Below the pieces are notes generated by a model. The model was not told the origin of the DNA. It worked only from the letters and a program-made list of their open reading frames with translations, and made no database searches. Below, one piece after another: positions 25,601 through 35,033 of a DNA stretch of 64,000 nucleotides (its first letter is position 1; every line of letters begins with the position of its first letter). The translations under genes were made by a program, and so were the position numbers. The DNA comes from a virus. The stretch lies in the IMG/VR virus record IMGVR_UViG_3300017917_002374, positions 62,001 through 126,000 of that record, one strand, 5' to 3'.

Positions 25601-25819
25601 GACCTAAGTGGAGTCAAGGAACTGAGTCAAAGTGCTATTGGTGGACGAGGAACTTTTCCAAACGGGGCAGACACTCTATACCTAAATTTACGTGCGCTAC
25701 CAGGTGCAACCACTTTGAATGCTTCAGGCGGCGCCACAGGAATCACCGGAGCTACCACCGCACAAACATTTGTAAGCAATGTGCATATAACTTTACAGTG
25801 GTCCGAGGGGCAGGCCTAA
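22688..25819 (+). CDS. large virion structural protein (1043 aa)
   Basis: Starts ISKYKFTPGVIGVGNVIIPGNYNTDKILLITNVTRGTILYNF, a block I recall from large structural (baseplate or tail) proteins of T4-like cyanophages. Two Ig-like or beta-sandwich inserts with NAHGLEIGDPFTV and VPHGLQIGAVVRVRGV follow, and a C-terminal part with GATTLNASGGATGITGATTAQT. No enzyme motif seen. Exact location in the particle unknown. Confidence 0.7.
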   Translation: MAKKQISKYKFTPGVIGVGNVIIPGNYNTDKILLITNVTRGTILYNFADTQNVGATVTFKPGGIKTSVADTSVVTYGKDVFGVTGTANIQRVESGYGETTITFTGANTFTHSASDRISVLVEEPYQMVRMWSDFGTDAIERTRIAAPQSQIDADFEYGLQNTKWQGFQTITNYPSIYESIAPDLVVTNVTTDGADPSLITVSCNAHGLEIGDPFTVSQLLVDITGFGKAEGGFLVYSKNTNDFSYYAKGQVGTVGQSLKDPRTQIRKGGIYSGADLPLSHMATDLATPSEIKLSFTGPHGFVPGMPIVINANPNWGSNTSLQNLPGSYFVDTVVNYNEVTFTARGIVNPSGSSNVGNLQLDNSGGIRVYARPDGFFTHRPGDGGVIIGTNSPIHGAAATRQSKKYFRYQSGKGFLYTTGVLFAPNYDIVEITASGTVATAPLPTITVRTAVPHGLQIGAVVRVRGVATSGYDGTYTVTNVLDEYRAQFPLISGQNLGSATGAVTRLPKLYIYQWHGACLRTGPHDDSNGMFFEYDGKYFNVVKRTSTLQLAGTVQITNNSNKLIGTNTLWDQQLKIGDKIVVKGMVHRVTSITAGGLEISIAPDFRGISSSAGNYIYKVEEQRTDQPNFNRDTADGSGSIFNPSGYLMDPNHMQMVGIQFSWYGAGFMDFMVRGIDGNFIILHRYKQNNINIAASMRTANLPVRYEVINEAGSGVTGISALTAGMTALSNQVGVDDASFFPDSGTVLIENELISYASKTITGAAPHTLNGLTRAANYSIFVSGASRTFTGVAATTHGIGAGVELVSLTATPNMTHWGSSYIMDGGFDLDRGYIFSYTVTDANIVTTGNTVMGLRLSPSASNSTVGDLGEREQLNRAQILLNNLELSCSDQRTGGNVQILVSGILNPGNYSETNQQWVNLNNTVGGNQPSFSQLTANCFFVSQTHVGQSGQIAAPGEKVFEFVFDPQNKQTFDLSGVKELSQSAIGGRGTFPNGADTLYLNLRALPGATTLNASGGATGITGATTAQTFVSNVHITLQWSEGQA

Positions 25820-25832
25820 AGAGCTCAAGTCC

Positions 25833-25840
25833 ACTAAATA
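25833..25840 (+). promoter_or_regulatory. late promoter ACTAAATA
   Basis: Keeps the TAAATA core, 20 bases before the next start codon, in a 41-base gap. Confidence 0.52.
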
Positions 25841-25860
25841 TGTAATAAAAGTGGACAAAC

Positions 25861-28800
25861 ATGGCTCAAATTGCATGGACAACGCCCGCAGGCGATCTTG
25901 GTACATATCCAGAATTAATAGAATTCAGCTTCCAACTGGAAGCTGAAAACCCTCTAACCAGCGCACTAACTTTTACAGTGGTGTCTGGCGATTTACCGCC
26001 GGGTATTCAACTGTATACTTCAGGTTTGCTGTACGGAATCCCTAACATAATTGATCCAGGCGAACCTGTTGCAAGAAAATATAGATTCACAATTCGTGCA
26101 AAAAATGTCAATAATCAAATCGCAGATCGGTCATTTTCGCTGTCTATTAATGGAATAGCTCCTCCTACTTTAAACACTACAACCGAAAGCCTAGGCATAT
26201 ATTTCAACAGTGATTATGTTAACATTCAACTGGCCTTTACTGAAACCAACCCAGGTACTGCACTGCAATGGTCTGTTAGCAATGGACTGCTACCCCCTGG
26301 ACTGACTTTATCACAACAAGGAACCATAACTGGGTTTGCCGAAGCGCCGCCTGCAGGTGGTCCTGCAGGAACTGCCAGTTATGATATTGGCAGATATGAT
26401 GAATTCACATGGGATTTTGAAGGTGCCACTATTAACCGAGTGTATAGATTCGCTGTGAGAATTTTTGACGGCATACTGTCGGCCGAAAAGTATTACACTC
26501 TTACCATCTTAGCTAAAAGTTATTTTAGAACAGACAACATTCTCATCACAGCCGATAGCACAGTGTTTACCACTGATCAAGATGGGTATGAATATCCTAC
26601 CATTACCACTCTACCTGGAGAACTAGCACCAGTGCGCGGCGACCGAAACTATGCATTTCAGTTCAAAGCATACTATCCTAATTCCAATGTGCCAGTGTAT
26701 TGGAAAATAGTAGGGGCTGGACCTCATGTGTTTGACCAGGGGGCACCACCTGTTCCTGATGAGCAAGGAAATGTTTATGAACTTGCTACCTATGATGAAA
26801 AAGCATTTGATCAAAGTAATTTGTCATTGCCGCCAGGATTGCAGTTGGACAGAGAAACCGGCTGGTTAACCGGGGGCATAGGCACAGTTACAGCTAGAAA
26901 GTCAAGTTATACATTTATTGTGGTAGCATATGTTGAAATTCCGGTGTCAGAAACTGAGGTCAGTTTACGAGAAAGCACTCCTATTCAATTCTCAATTGAC
27001 ATTTTGTCAGACATTGATAATTTTATCACATGGACCACTGACACAGATCTTGGCATAATTGACAATGGCGACCTAAGCACACTGTATATTGAGGCTGTGT
27101 CAAATCGCAACGACCAATTGTTCTATAGTATCAACTCAGGAGAATACAGCAGATTACCTCAAGGTCTACAACTGTTACCCAGTGGTATAATCTCAGGAAG
27201 AACCAGTTTTGACTTTTTCAGCATGGACAGATCCAGCTTTCAAGTAACCATGGACGACGGCACCACCACCTGGGATACCAAGTACAGATTCACAGTATTG
27301 GCACAGGATGCCACCGGGTTTGTGTTTGACACCAAGGAGTTTACATTGACTGTGCGCAATGTAAACATAAAACCATTTGAAAATCTATACATGAAGGCAT
27401 TATTGCCAAAAGATCTAAGAGAAAGATTTAGAACCACAGTTAACAATCCTAGTTTAATTCCAAGCAGCATAGTTTATAGACCTGATGATCCATATTTTGG
27501 CTTGGCTAGAGATTTAAAATTTTTAGCAGTGCCGGGACTAAGAGCCAGCACATTTTCTCAGTATATTGAAGCCTTGGTACTGTATCACAAAAACAAAAAA
27601 GTCAGATTTGGAGAGATCAAACTGGCTGTGGCTAAAGATGACAATCTAAACACCAAATATGAGGTAATATACATTGAAGTACTTGATTACAACAACCTAG
27701 CTGCTGAACGTGCTAGTACCAATCTATCAAGACAATCACAGTTTAGACGTATCACAGACACCGGTAGTATCAATACTCAACAGGAAGAAACTGATGATTT
27801 TGGTCAACTGTTTGCAGGCAGAAGTACTAGTCAGGATTTTGGTGAAGTGGATGCGATACTAAGCACCTCCACACAAAACGTGTCATTCAGCAACAGTTTT
27901 GGCAATATGACAGGCGAATTAGTAGACAACATTGGATACGAATATCAAGGAGCTATACCTGACTGGATGAGTACTATACAACCCAGCACCGGTCAGCCAC
28001 TTGGATTTGTGAGAGCAGTTGTTTTGGCCTACATTAAACCAGGAGAAGGCGAAAAAGCACTGTTTAGATATACTAAAGAATTAGAATCTTCTGGATTCGG
28101 AATTCTAGCACTGGTGAACCAATATGCATTTGAAGCAGATCGATATCTTCTAGATCGTGCTCTTACAATCAATTACGATTCGGATAGCGAAAGATTTACT
28201 CGCGCTGTTACAACCACGTTTGATAGAATTCCCAGTATTGGAGTGGTGGACACAGGACCTTGGGTACGAAAAGAATCCAACACACTTAACAATCTACAGG
28301 CAGTGGATTTTGGTGCCGGAGAACTCATAGCAGTAGGTGCAAATTCTACTATCATTACCAGTACCAGCGGCGAACTGTGGAACACTGTGCCGCAGCTGAT
28401 AAATTTAGGATATTCTGCTGGAGTAATCACTGCTGCCAACGTTGGTGCAACACAGTTTAATTTTGCTTATGGAACTAGATTCAGTCTTGGCGACGAACTG
28501 TTGAATCAAGGTGAATATCAATCAGCACAAAGTTCCTATATTACCAGTATTGAATACTATGTTAGATTATCTACACCTGTTGTTGGCGAAATTTCGCAGG
28601 GTACTGCTCTAGAGTTCATCAGATTTGATGGCACAACATTTACCAATAACACAACTGCTTTTGTGTCTAATGCCACCAGCCTGATTTATTTTGATGATAT
28701 TTCAACCATTGACAGAGGATTTGGAGTTAGAATAGCAGGTATTGATGTTGAAAATCGTGCCAATGTTATAATTAAAAATGCTAGCACCAATGAGCTACAG

Positions 28801-31089
28801 TTAAGTAAACCTTTAACCAATCTTATTCCAGCTGGCACACAGATCACATTTGATGATTTAAATGGCAACATCATCAGTTTGATTACATCAACCACTGCTG
28901 CAAATGCTTCAAGCAATTTGACCTTTTCAACTTCAACTACCAACGTAAAAATTGGCAGTTTTGCAACCATAAGCAACATTGCTCAGGGTGCTTTTGTACA
29001 GGCCTTGAACACAAACATTGCAGTTACAGAATCTTCCTTGGTCAGCATACCGTTGGGCACACAATTGTTTTTCAGCAGTGTGATCACAGCCAATGTGGTA
29101 GCGGGAGACACAACAATCAATCTAAGCTCAACTGACAGAATAGGTATTGGTACTTCGGTATTTGGTGATAGTGTGACTAGCGAAACTGTGTCAACTAGAG
29201 CCTTCTGGCCAGCACTGCCTACTCCAGGTACATCACTTAATCTGTCAGTGCTAACTTCGGATATTATAGGTGTTGTTCCGTTTGTGGGCATGACAGTGAC
29301 TGCTCCTGGACTGCCCGCAGATTCTAGAATTTCATCTGTAACCACTTTTGGTGCAAATACTATCATTGGCCTAAATTTTGCCAACACTGTGGTCACAGGC
29401 AACCCGGTTAGCACCACCATAACAGTAACAGGAGTAACTGGGCCAGTAGCACCAAACATAGATATAAATCAAACTTATATAGGACTAAGTTCAACTGCTG
29501 ATCTTGCTATCAATGATTACATAATTTCTTCAAACATTGCACTTGAGGATAATGTGAGAATCTTGAGTGTGTTAGCCAACGGCGGAGTTATTATTGACAA
29601 CACAGACAGCAATATTGTGCTGTCTTCGGGCGAGACTGTGTATTTTATAAAGAGCATTCCTATACAGTTTGCAACAGCGACCGTTGTTCCAGATGGCACA
29701 GTGGTTACGGCTAAAACTGCGACCAGTATCACTTTGAGTTCTCCTGTGCAGTCAAATGTAAACATAGGCGAAGACCAACTGTTGAACTTTGGCCTCAGTG
29801 AGATTGATCTCAATTTTGTATTGTATAATAACGGGTGGTATGCAGTTGGAACCAAAGGCACAGTACTACAAAGAGATGCAGATGGAGTGTGGAGTCAAGG
29901 TTATGCAACAGCGTTTGGTGACCTGTACGGCTTGGCCATTGGACCTGGTCCGGTATATGTGGTTATTGGCAATGAGGGACTGATTGCTAGATCCACAGAC
30001 TTCGTAACCTGGACCCGACAGTCTACTCCTTCTATCACTGACTATAGAAGTATAGAATACCATAATAACTATTGGGTCATAGTTGGCGACAACGGAACTG
30101 TTTTGGTTTCTTTGGATAATGCGTTGACCTGGAGTATAGATAACACTATCACAACCAAAAACATCTACAGTGTGAAGTATTTGAACAACAACTGGATAGC
30201 AGTTGGAGAACGTGGTCTTGTGATGATAAGTCAAGATGCCCTAAGCTGGGATGTGTACTACGCCGGAGTGAGCTTTACTTTGCGTGACGTGGCCTATATA
30301 AGAAATCAATACATTGCTGTGGGCGACAAAGGTATTATTCTAGAAAGTATTGATGGAACTTCGTGGAGCACTCGTTTAAGCTATCAAACTGATAATATCT
30401 TGAGCATTGCAAACAGTTCTAGATCTCCTATCGTGGTTGGCAGCAACGGTCTGATACTGGTGGAGAGCAACAATTTCACAGTGGACTTTGCAATTCGCGG
30501 AGTGAGCTTTGAAATGTTCAACTATAATACTCTAGAAGATCTAGCGGCTCTTGGGTACCCTGTTAAAGAAAACGACACCTTGCTGTTTGCTCAGCAAGAA
30601 GGATTTGATCCTTCGTTGTTTAGAGGAGCAACATTTCAAAATGATGGTTGGAATGCCTATAACGAAATCTTTGATGATGAATCTCCATCTTTAGCATACG
30701 ATAGTACCGCGTACGATAATATCACCGTGATCCCGGGTTACGTGGCAAATTTACTGGATTCGACAGTGAGTAACCAAAGAGCAGGAATTTGGAGAGTGGC
30801 CTTGAATTCCAATGGTATAGCTTATCTAGTGTTTGTGCGTCAAATACAGTTTGGACAGATTATCACTGCACTAAACGAAAGCAACAAACTGGTGTACGAT
30901 CCTGATGTGCCCACTGGTGGAACAGTTCCAACGTTTAGGCTACTGAATCAGGTTAATAACGATAGCACAGTAGCTACTATTTTTGACACAAATAGCACAA
31001 GATTCAGCGAGCCGCGTGATCAGTATCTATCAGATCCAAATCAGCATGATCGTTACTTGAAGTTTCCATCAACTGATATAGTCAGCTAA
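25861..31089 (+). CDS. giant structural protein with Ig-like and propeller domains (1742 aa)
   Basis: Residues 1-500 contain several putative Ig (He_PIG-type) domains, recognised by repeats of LPPGLxL...G-x-I-x-G (LPPGIQLYTSGLLYG, LPPGLTLSQQGTITG, LPPGLQLDRETGWLTG, LPQGLQLLPSGIISG). Residues about 1325-1535 form at least five Ycf48/BNR-like propeller blades with WYAVGTKGTVLQ, WVIVGDNGTVLVS, WIAVGERGLVMIS and YIAVGDKGIILES. A lone blade with LIAVGANSTIIT sits near 820, split from the rest by about 480 residues. Likely a tail or baseplate protein with adhesive function. Late promoter upstream. Confidence 0.78.
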   Translation: MAQIAWTTPAGDLGTYPELIEFSFQLEAENPLTSALTFTVVSGDLPPGIQLYTSGLLYGIPNIIDPGEPVARKYRFTIRAKNVNNQIADRSFSLSINGIAPPTLNTTTESLGIYFNSDYVNIQLAFTETNPGTALQWSVSNGLLPPGLTLSQQGTITGFAEAPPAGGPAGTASYDIGRYDEFTWDFEGATINRVYRFAVRIFDGILSAEKYYTLTILAKSYFRTDNILITADSTVFTTDQDGYEYPTITTLPGELAPVRGDRNYAFQFKAYYPNSNVPVYWKIVGAGPHVFDQGAPPVPDEQGNVYELATYDEKAFDQSNLSLPPGLQLDRETGWLTGGIGTVTARKSSYTFIVVAYVEIPVSETEVSLRESTPIQFSIDILSDIDNFITWTTDTDLGIIDNGDLSTLYIEAVSNRNDQLFYSINSGEYSRLPQGLQLLPSGIISGRTSFDFFSMDRSSFQVTMDDGTTTWDTKYRFTVLAQDATGFVFDTKEFTLTVRNVNIKPFENLYMKALLPKDLRERFRTTVNNPSLIPSSIVYRPDDPYFGLARDLKFLAVPGLRASTFSQYIEALVLYHKNKKVRFGEIKLAVAKDDNLNTKYEVIYIEVLDYNNLAAERASTNLSRQSQFRRITDTGSINTQQEETDDFGQLFAGRSTSQDFGEVDAILSTSTQNVSFSNSFGNMTGELVDNIGYEYQGAIPDWMSTIQPSTGQPLGFVRAVVLAYIKPGEGEKALFRYTKELESSGFGILALVNQYAFEADRYLLDRALTINYDSDSERFTRAVTTTFDRIPSIGVVDTGPWVRKESNTLNNLQAVDFGAGELIAVGANSTIITSTSGELWNTVPQLINLGYSAGVITAANVGATQFNFAYGTRFSLGDELLNQGEYQSAQSSYITSIEYYVRLSTPVVGEISQGTALEFIRFDGTTFTNNTTAFVSNATSLIYFDDISTIDRGFGVRIAGIDVENRANVIIKNASTNELQLSKPLTNLIPAGTQITFDDLNGNIISLITSTTAANASSNLTFSTSTTNVKIGSFATISNIAQGAFVQALNTNIAVTESSLVSIPLGTQLFFSSVITANVVAGDTTINLSSTDRIGIGTSVFGDSVTSETVSTRAFWPALPTPGTSLNLSVLTSDIIGVVPFVGMTVTAPGLPADSRISSVTTFGANTIIGLNFANTVVTGNPVSTTITVTGVTGPVAPNIDINQTYIGLSSTADLAINDYIISSNIALEDNVRILSVLANGGVIIDNTDSNIVLSSGETVYFIKSIPIQFATATVVPDGTVVTAKTATSITLSSPVQSNVNIGEDQLLNFGLSEIDLNFVLYNNGWYAVGTKGTVLQRDADGVWSQGYATAFGDLYGLAIGPGPVYVVIGNEGLIARSTDFVTWTRQSTPSITDYRSIEYHNNYWVIVGDNGTVLVSLDNALTWSIDNTITTKNIYSVKYLNNNWIAVGERGLVMISQDALSWDVYYAGVSFTLRDVAYIRNQYIAVGDKGIILESIDGTSWSTRLSYQTDNILSIANSSRSPIVVGSNGLILVESNNFTVDFAIRGVSFEMFNYNTLEDLAALGYPVKENDTLLFAQQEGFDPSLFRGATFQNDGWNAYNEIFDDESPSLAYDSTAYDNITVIPGYVANLLDSTVSNQRAGIWRVALNSNGIAYLVFVRQIQFGQIITALNESNKLVYDPDVPTGGTVPTFRLLNQVNNDSTVATIFDTNSTRFSEPRDQYLSDPNQHDRYLKFPSTDIVS

Positions 31090-31132
31090 ATATGATTATG
31101 GCTGAAAAAGTACAAGTTATAGCAGCTAAATA
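31085..31132 (+). promoter_or_regulatory. two late boxes GCTAAATA
   Basis: GCTAAATA at 31085-31092 (across the upstream stop) and again at 31125-31132, in similar surroundings (ATAG...CAGCTAAATA). The second is 25 bases before the next ATG, with TGGAG in the leader. A duplicated late promoter is possible. Confidence 0.5.
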
Positions 31133-31157
31133 ATTAAAATACTGGAGTTTTATAAGC

Positions 31158-34100
31158 ATGGCTAGTTTAGTTAACCCATCAAACATTAACGGTAATTTTC
31201 CTATTGCAGGTCAGGACAACGATTCGCAAGGATTCCGAGACAATTTTACCAACATTCGCAATAACTTTACTTTTATCAAAGCAGAAGTAGAAGATTTGCA
31301 GAGTAAAGCAGTGTTAAAATCTGCGCTGATTGGCAGTACTCTTGACAATAACTTTTTAGGCAGTCAACTAAAAAATACCCAACTGAAAAATTATGCAGAA
31401 ACACTGTATGATTGGGGAAACACATCAGGTGAAATTCAGCTGGATCTGGCACTTGGAAATGTGCATAAACTTTATACTGATGGTTCTATCAGTATCAACA
31501 GCGTTATTAAAAACTGGCCCTCAAGTTTGCAATATTCTAGACTGCTGCTTTATATCACAATCAGCAACACAGCTCATACTCTTACAGTTCCAAACAATAT
31601 TACCACAAGTCTTGAAGGTTTACCTGGTCTGAGATTTATTGGTAGTAACAACCTAGTCAAGTTCCCAGAGAGTGGAACTTATGTTTACGAATTCAGCAGT
31701 GTTGACAGTGGTACCACAGTGTTTGTTAGAGAACTCACACGTGGTAATCAACTGTTCCGTGATCCAAATTTTTACTTTACAGACATTGGTGCAGGTTCCA
31801 GTTCAGGTTCACATCCTAGCGGTTATGAACCCGTCACACTGAAATTAAACTACGGCAATGTACTATCAATATCAGGAAACATTGATAGTGCAAAAAATGG
31901 CTTTGATGCTCTTAGTGTCAAAGGTGGTGTGAGTTCATACCTGGCATTTAACACCAGTGAAGGCAGTAATGACAGCTCTCTCATGCGTTCTGCAGGCTTT
32001 TCTGTGTCAAGATCGCGAGCAGAAACTCCTCTTGATGGCACAGCAGTAACTTTATCCAGTGGCGAAAGAGTACAAACTGGCGACTTTATTGGATACTTTA
32101 ATGCTCTTGGTCTTACACAATCTGTGGTTGGATCAACTTATCCATTCTTACAGCTAGGTGCAGTACAATTCTATGCCAACGGTAGTTCAAATAGCATTGG
32201 TGGTAATATTGTTATTGCTACAAAAGCCGATGGCGGTAGTCTTACTCCGGCTATGATTATTGACAATGGCCAGAATGTTAGAATCGCTGGCAACTTGACA
32301 GTGGATGGCAGTACTACCACTATTAATTCAACTGTGCTCACAGTTGACGATAAAAACATTATTGTAGCATCTGGTGTTGCAAGTGCTACCGCTGCCAATG
32401 GATCTGGTATTGCTGTTGACACTGTGTTTGCCAACATTGAATACCATGGCCCTACCTCCAGCCCTGCTGTTAGTACTTACGGTGGCGGCGATCGCTGGAT
32501 CAGTAATAAATCTTTTGCTATTGCAAACACTGCTACCAGTACCAGTAGCACAACCGGTGCATTGGTAGTTGCAGGCGGTCTTGCAGTAGGAGAAAATCTA
32601 AATGTAGGCGGAACTTTTGGTCTAACATCATCCACAAACTCAACCAGCAAAGACACAGGTGCATTTGTGCTTACAGCGGGCGGCCTTGGTGTTGAGCTGA
32701 ACATTGTGGCAGGAGGTATGATTTCTGCCAACAGTACCGAAGAATCTACAACAACAACCAACGGTGCTCTAGTATCCAGAGGTGGTCTGGGTGTAACCGG
32801 CAAGGCTTTGATTGGCGGCAATTTATTTGTTACCTCTGATATAGAAAGCACCAGCAGCACGATAGGTGCTATTATCACATCAGGTGGGGTTGGCATCGCC
32901 AAACGATTGAACGTTGCAGGGAATGTTGTGTTTAACAGTGGTACTAACAGTACCTATACCATGGGTAGCAGTGGTACCAGTTATACAGGTGCATTGATTG
33001 TGAGTGGTGGTGCACATGTGACCAAAACACTGAACATTGGCAATGATGCTGGCGACGGACAACTGATAATCAACGTGCCAACTAGTGCGCTGGATGCAGT
33101 TGAAGGTACCAGTGACACCGGCGCACTGATTGTTGGTAGTGTGACCAATGGTAGAGCTGGTGGTATGAGTGTAAGCGGCAACTTTAACCTAGGCTCTGAC
33201 GCTAACGGAACGCTGTGGATAAGAAGTCAGCTGAATGCATTTGGTACCGTGATAAACAACCCAGCTAGAAGTCCGTATAGCCTTGCTGAAAATGCCTATG
33301 GTTCAGCCACTGTGCAAGGCGGTGTAAACATATTTGGTAACCTATACGTAGGACAACCACATAATACACCAGCAGGTGGTGCATTAACGTTCCCTTTACA
33401 AAACACTGGTAACATTTATATTCAGTCAGGTACACCTAGTATCAGTGCTCTTACTGGAGCCTTGGTTATTCAGAAAGTAAGACTACCAAGTGGATACAAT
33501 CCTGCTACAAGTCCAGATGGGTTCAGTTATGGTGGCTTGGGCATGGAGGGTAACCTTTATGCAGCTGGTAACGTGATTCTTGGCGGTGGCGGTAACGGCG
33601 ACGCCATTAGCAATGTTGTGGTTGATGCAACCACAGTGGCAGTTACCACTTCAAGAGCTGCTCTAGTAGTCAAAGGCGGTGTTGGTATTGCAGGTGTTAC
33701 ACAAACAGCTGGTAACATTGTATCCTCATCCGGTACCGCAGGTAGAATTGGAGCAGCTGGTGCCAAAGAAGGCGCACTGGTTCTCACAGCAGGCGGCGCA
33801 TACATTGAAGGCGCTAGTGTGATACGTGGCAACCTGGTACTAGACGGTGGTAGTGCAAGTGCAAGTACCACAACTGGTGCATTAGTTATTGCTGGTACTG
33901 GCGGTTTGGCAGTTGGCGGTGCTACTAACCTAAACGGCGACATTAGTATTGCTGGTGCAACAGCTGGCGGCAGTGGTACCGGAGCACTGCGTGTGGTGAA
34001 CGGTGGTGCAAGCATAGGCGGTAACTTGTTTGTTCAAGGTGCAACCATGCCAATCAATGCTATTGGATCCAGCGGAGTTGCCCTGTTAAATGCCACTGGC

Positions 34101-34544
34101 ACTAACCAGAGTGTTGTGAACAGTGCAGCTGACATTACAAACCTTAACTTTACTCCAGAACAAGGCAAAAACTACTACTTTGAAGCCTGGATTTTTCATG
34201 ATGCAACATCCAGTGGCGGGGCAGCGGCTATAACCAAAGGATTTGATGTTACTGTGACTGCAATTGGAGCTGGTGGTACAGGATCTATTGCGTATGTGGT
34301 GGAACAAAACATAACATCAACTGGTGCTCTGTTAGTAAGCAGTTCTGCTACAGGTGGTACCAACTTGCCGCAAACCACAGCTTCTACTACCAGTATAACC
34401 AACTTGCTTGCTAAAATCACAGGAACTTTTTACAATGCAAATGGCCCAACCAATCTTAAACTGCGTTGTACTGTGTCGGGCAGTGCCACAGCAACCGCTG
34501 TGCTGAATGCTCGTAGTTTCCTAAAGTGGACCAAGTTGAACTAA
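31158..34544 (+). CDS. large tail-fibre protein (1128 aa)
   Basis: N-terminus with the shared attachment motif in diverged form (DNDSQGFRDNFTNIRNNFTFIKAEVEDLQ), a globular region to about 380, then more than ten modules of the type STTGALVVAGGLAVGENLNVGG, and a compact C-terminal domain (FTPEQGKNYYFEAWIFHD...) that may bind the host. Third fibre of this locus. Late promoter boxes upstream. Confidence 0.76.
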   Translation: MASLVNPSNINGNFPIAGQDNDSQGFRDNFTNIRNNFTFIKAEVEDLQSKAVLKSALIGSTLDNNFLGSQLKNTQLKNYAETLYDWGNTSGEIQLDLALGNVHKLYTDGSISINSVIKNWPSSLQYSRLLLYITISNTAHTLTVPNNITTSLEGLPGLRFIGSNNLVKFPESGTYVYEFSSVDSGTTVFVRELTRGNQLFRDPNFYFTDIGAGSSSGSHPSGYEPVTLKLNYGNVLSISGNIDSAKNGFDALSVKGGVSSYLAFNTSEGSNDSSLMRSAGFSVSRSRAETPLDGTAVTLSSGERVQTGDFIGYFNALGLTQSVVGSTYPFLQLGAVQFYANGSSNSIGGNIVIATKADGGSLTPAMIIDNGQNVRIAGNLTVDGSTTTINSTVLTVDDKNIIVASGVASATAANGSGIAVDTVFANIEYHGPTSSPAVSTYGGGDRWISNKSFAIANTATSTSSTTGALVVAGGLAVGENLNVGGTFGLTSSTNSTSKDTGAFVLTAGGLGVELNIVAGGMISANSTEESTTTTNGALVSRGGLGVTGKALIGGNLFVTSDIESTSSTIGAIITSGGVGIAKRLNVAGNVVFNSGTNSTYTMGSSGTSYTGALIVSGGAHVTKTLNIGNDAGDGQLIINVPTSALDAVEGTSDTGALIVGSVTNGRAGGMSVSGNFNLGSDANGTLWIRSQLNAFGTVINNPARSPYSLAENAYGSATVQGGVNIFGNLYVGQPHNTPAGGALTFPLQNTGNIYIQSGTPSISALTGALVIQKVRLPSGYNPATSPDGFSYGGLGMEGNLYAAGNVILGGGGNGDAISNVVVDATTVAVTTSRAALVVKGGVGIAGVTQTAGNIVSSSGTAGRIGAAGAKEGALVLTAGGAYIEGASVIRGNLVLDGGSASASTTTGALVIAGTGGLAVGGATNLNGDISIAGATAGGSGTGALRVVNGGASIGGNLFVQGATMPINAIGSSGVALLNATGTNQSVVNSAADITNLNFTPEQGKNYYFEAWIFHDATSSGGAAAITKGFDVTVTAIGAGGTGSIAYVVEQNITSTGALLVSSSATGGTNLPQTTASTTSITNLLAKITGTFYNANGPTNLKLRCTVSGSATATAVLNARSFLKWTKLN

Positions 34545-34551
34545 TCAACTC

Positions 34552-34580
34552 TTGACCTCCTAGTTTGAAAAGTGTAAACT
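34552..34580 (+). promoter_or_regulatory. sigma70-type promoter of mazG
   Basis: TTGACC (34552-34557), 17-base spacer, TAAACT (34575-34580); expected start near 34587, inside the right arm of an inverted repeat. Confidence 0.65.
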
Positions 34581-34594
34581 ATTCACTAGGAGGT
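34555..34594 (+). promoter_or_regulatory. 10-bp inverted repeat masking the mazG ribosome site
   Basis: ACCTCCTAGT (34555-34564) and ACTAGGAGGT (34585-34594) are perfectly complementary, with 20 bases between. The right arm contains the AGGAGG Shine-Dalgarno sequence of mazG. RNA reading through from the fibre genes could fold and hide it; RNA started at the internal promoter lacks the left arm. A repressor operator over the promoter is an alternative. Confidence 0.6.
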
Positions 34595-34598
34595 TCTT

Positions 34599-35033
34599 AT
34601 GACCGTAGATTTAAACAGATACAAAGATTTTGTTCAAGCGGTGACCAGTCAACCCTCAAACGATCTAACCACATTCATGAACAGGTTAGATGAATTAGAT
34701 GGTAACTGGGATGCTGCGACTCAGTCGCATGGACCAGACGTCAACGTGCCGCTACTGCTTACTGGTGCATTAGGCCTGGCTGCCGAAACTGGAGAGTTTT
34801 GCGAAATTCCCAAAAAAATGTTTTTTCAAGGCAAGCCACTCACAGAAGAAAATGTGTTTCATATGAAACGTGAGCTAGGAGACATCATGTGGTATTGGAT
34901 TAACGCATGTAGAGCTTTGAACCTAGATCCAAATGATGTTATAGATGAGAACGTAAATAAATTAAAAGCCCGTTATCCTGGTGGAACATTTGATGTACAT
35001 CACAGCGAGAACCGGCAACAAGGAGACATATAA
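34599..35033 (+). CDS. mazG: MazG-like nucleotide pyrophosphohydrolase
   Basis: 144 residues, all-alpha NTP pyrophosphatase. The metal-binding acids are visible: E63-x-x-E66 (AAETGEF) and E92-x-x-D95 (RELGDIMWY), with the C-terminal KLKARYPGGTFD typical of phage MazG. It hydrolyses nucleoside triphosphates to monophosphates; in phages it has been proposed to act on nucleotide pools or alarmones. Strong AGGAGG ribosome site within a switchable hairpin, and its own sigma70 promoter, point to early expression and shut-off late. Confidence 0.87.
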   Translation: MTVDLNRYKDFVQAVTSQPSNDLTTFMNRLDELDGNWDAATQSHGPDVNVPLLLTGALGLAAETGEFCEIPKKMFFQGKPLTEENVFHMKRELGDIMWYWINACRALNLDPNDVIDENVNKLKARYPGGTFDVHHSENRQQGDI

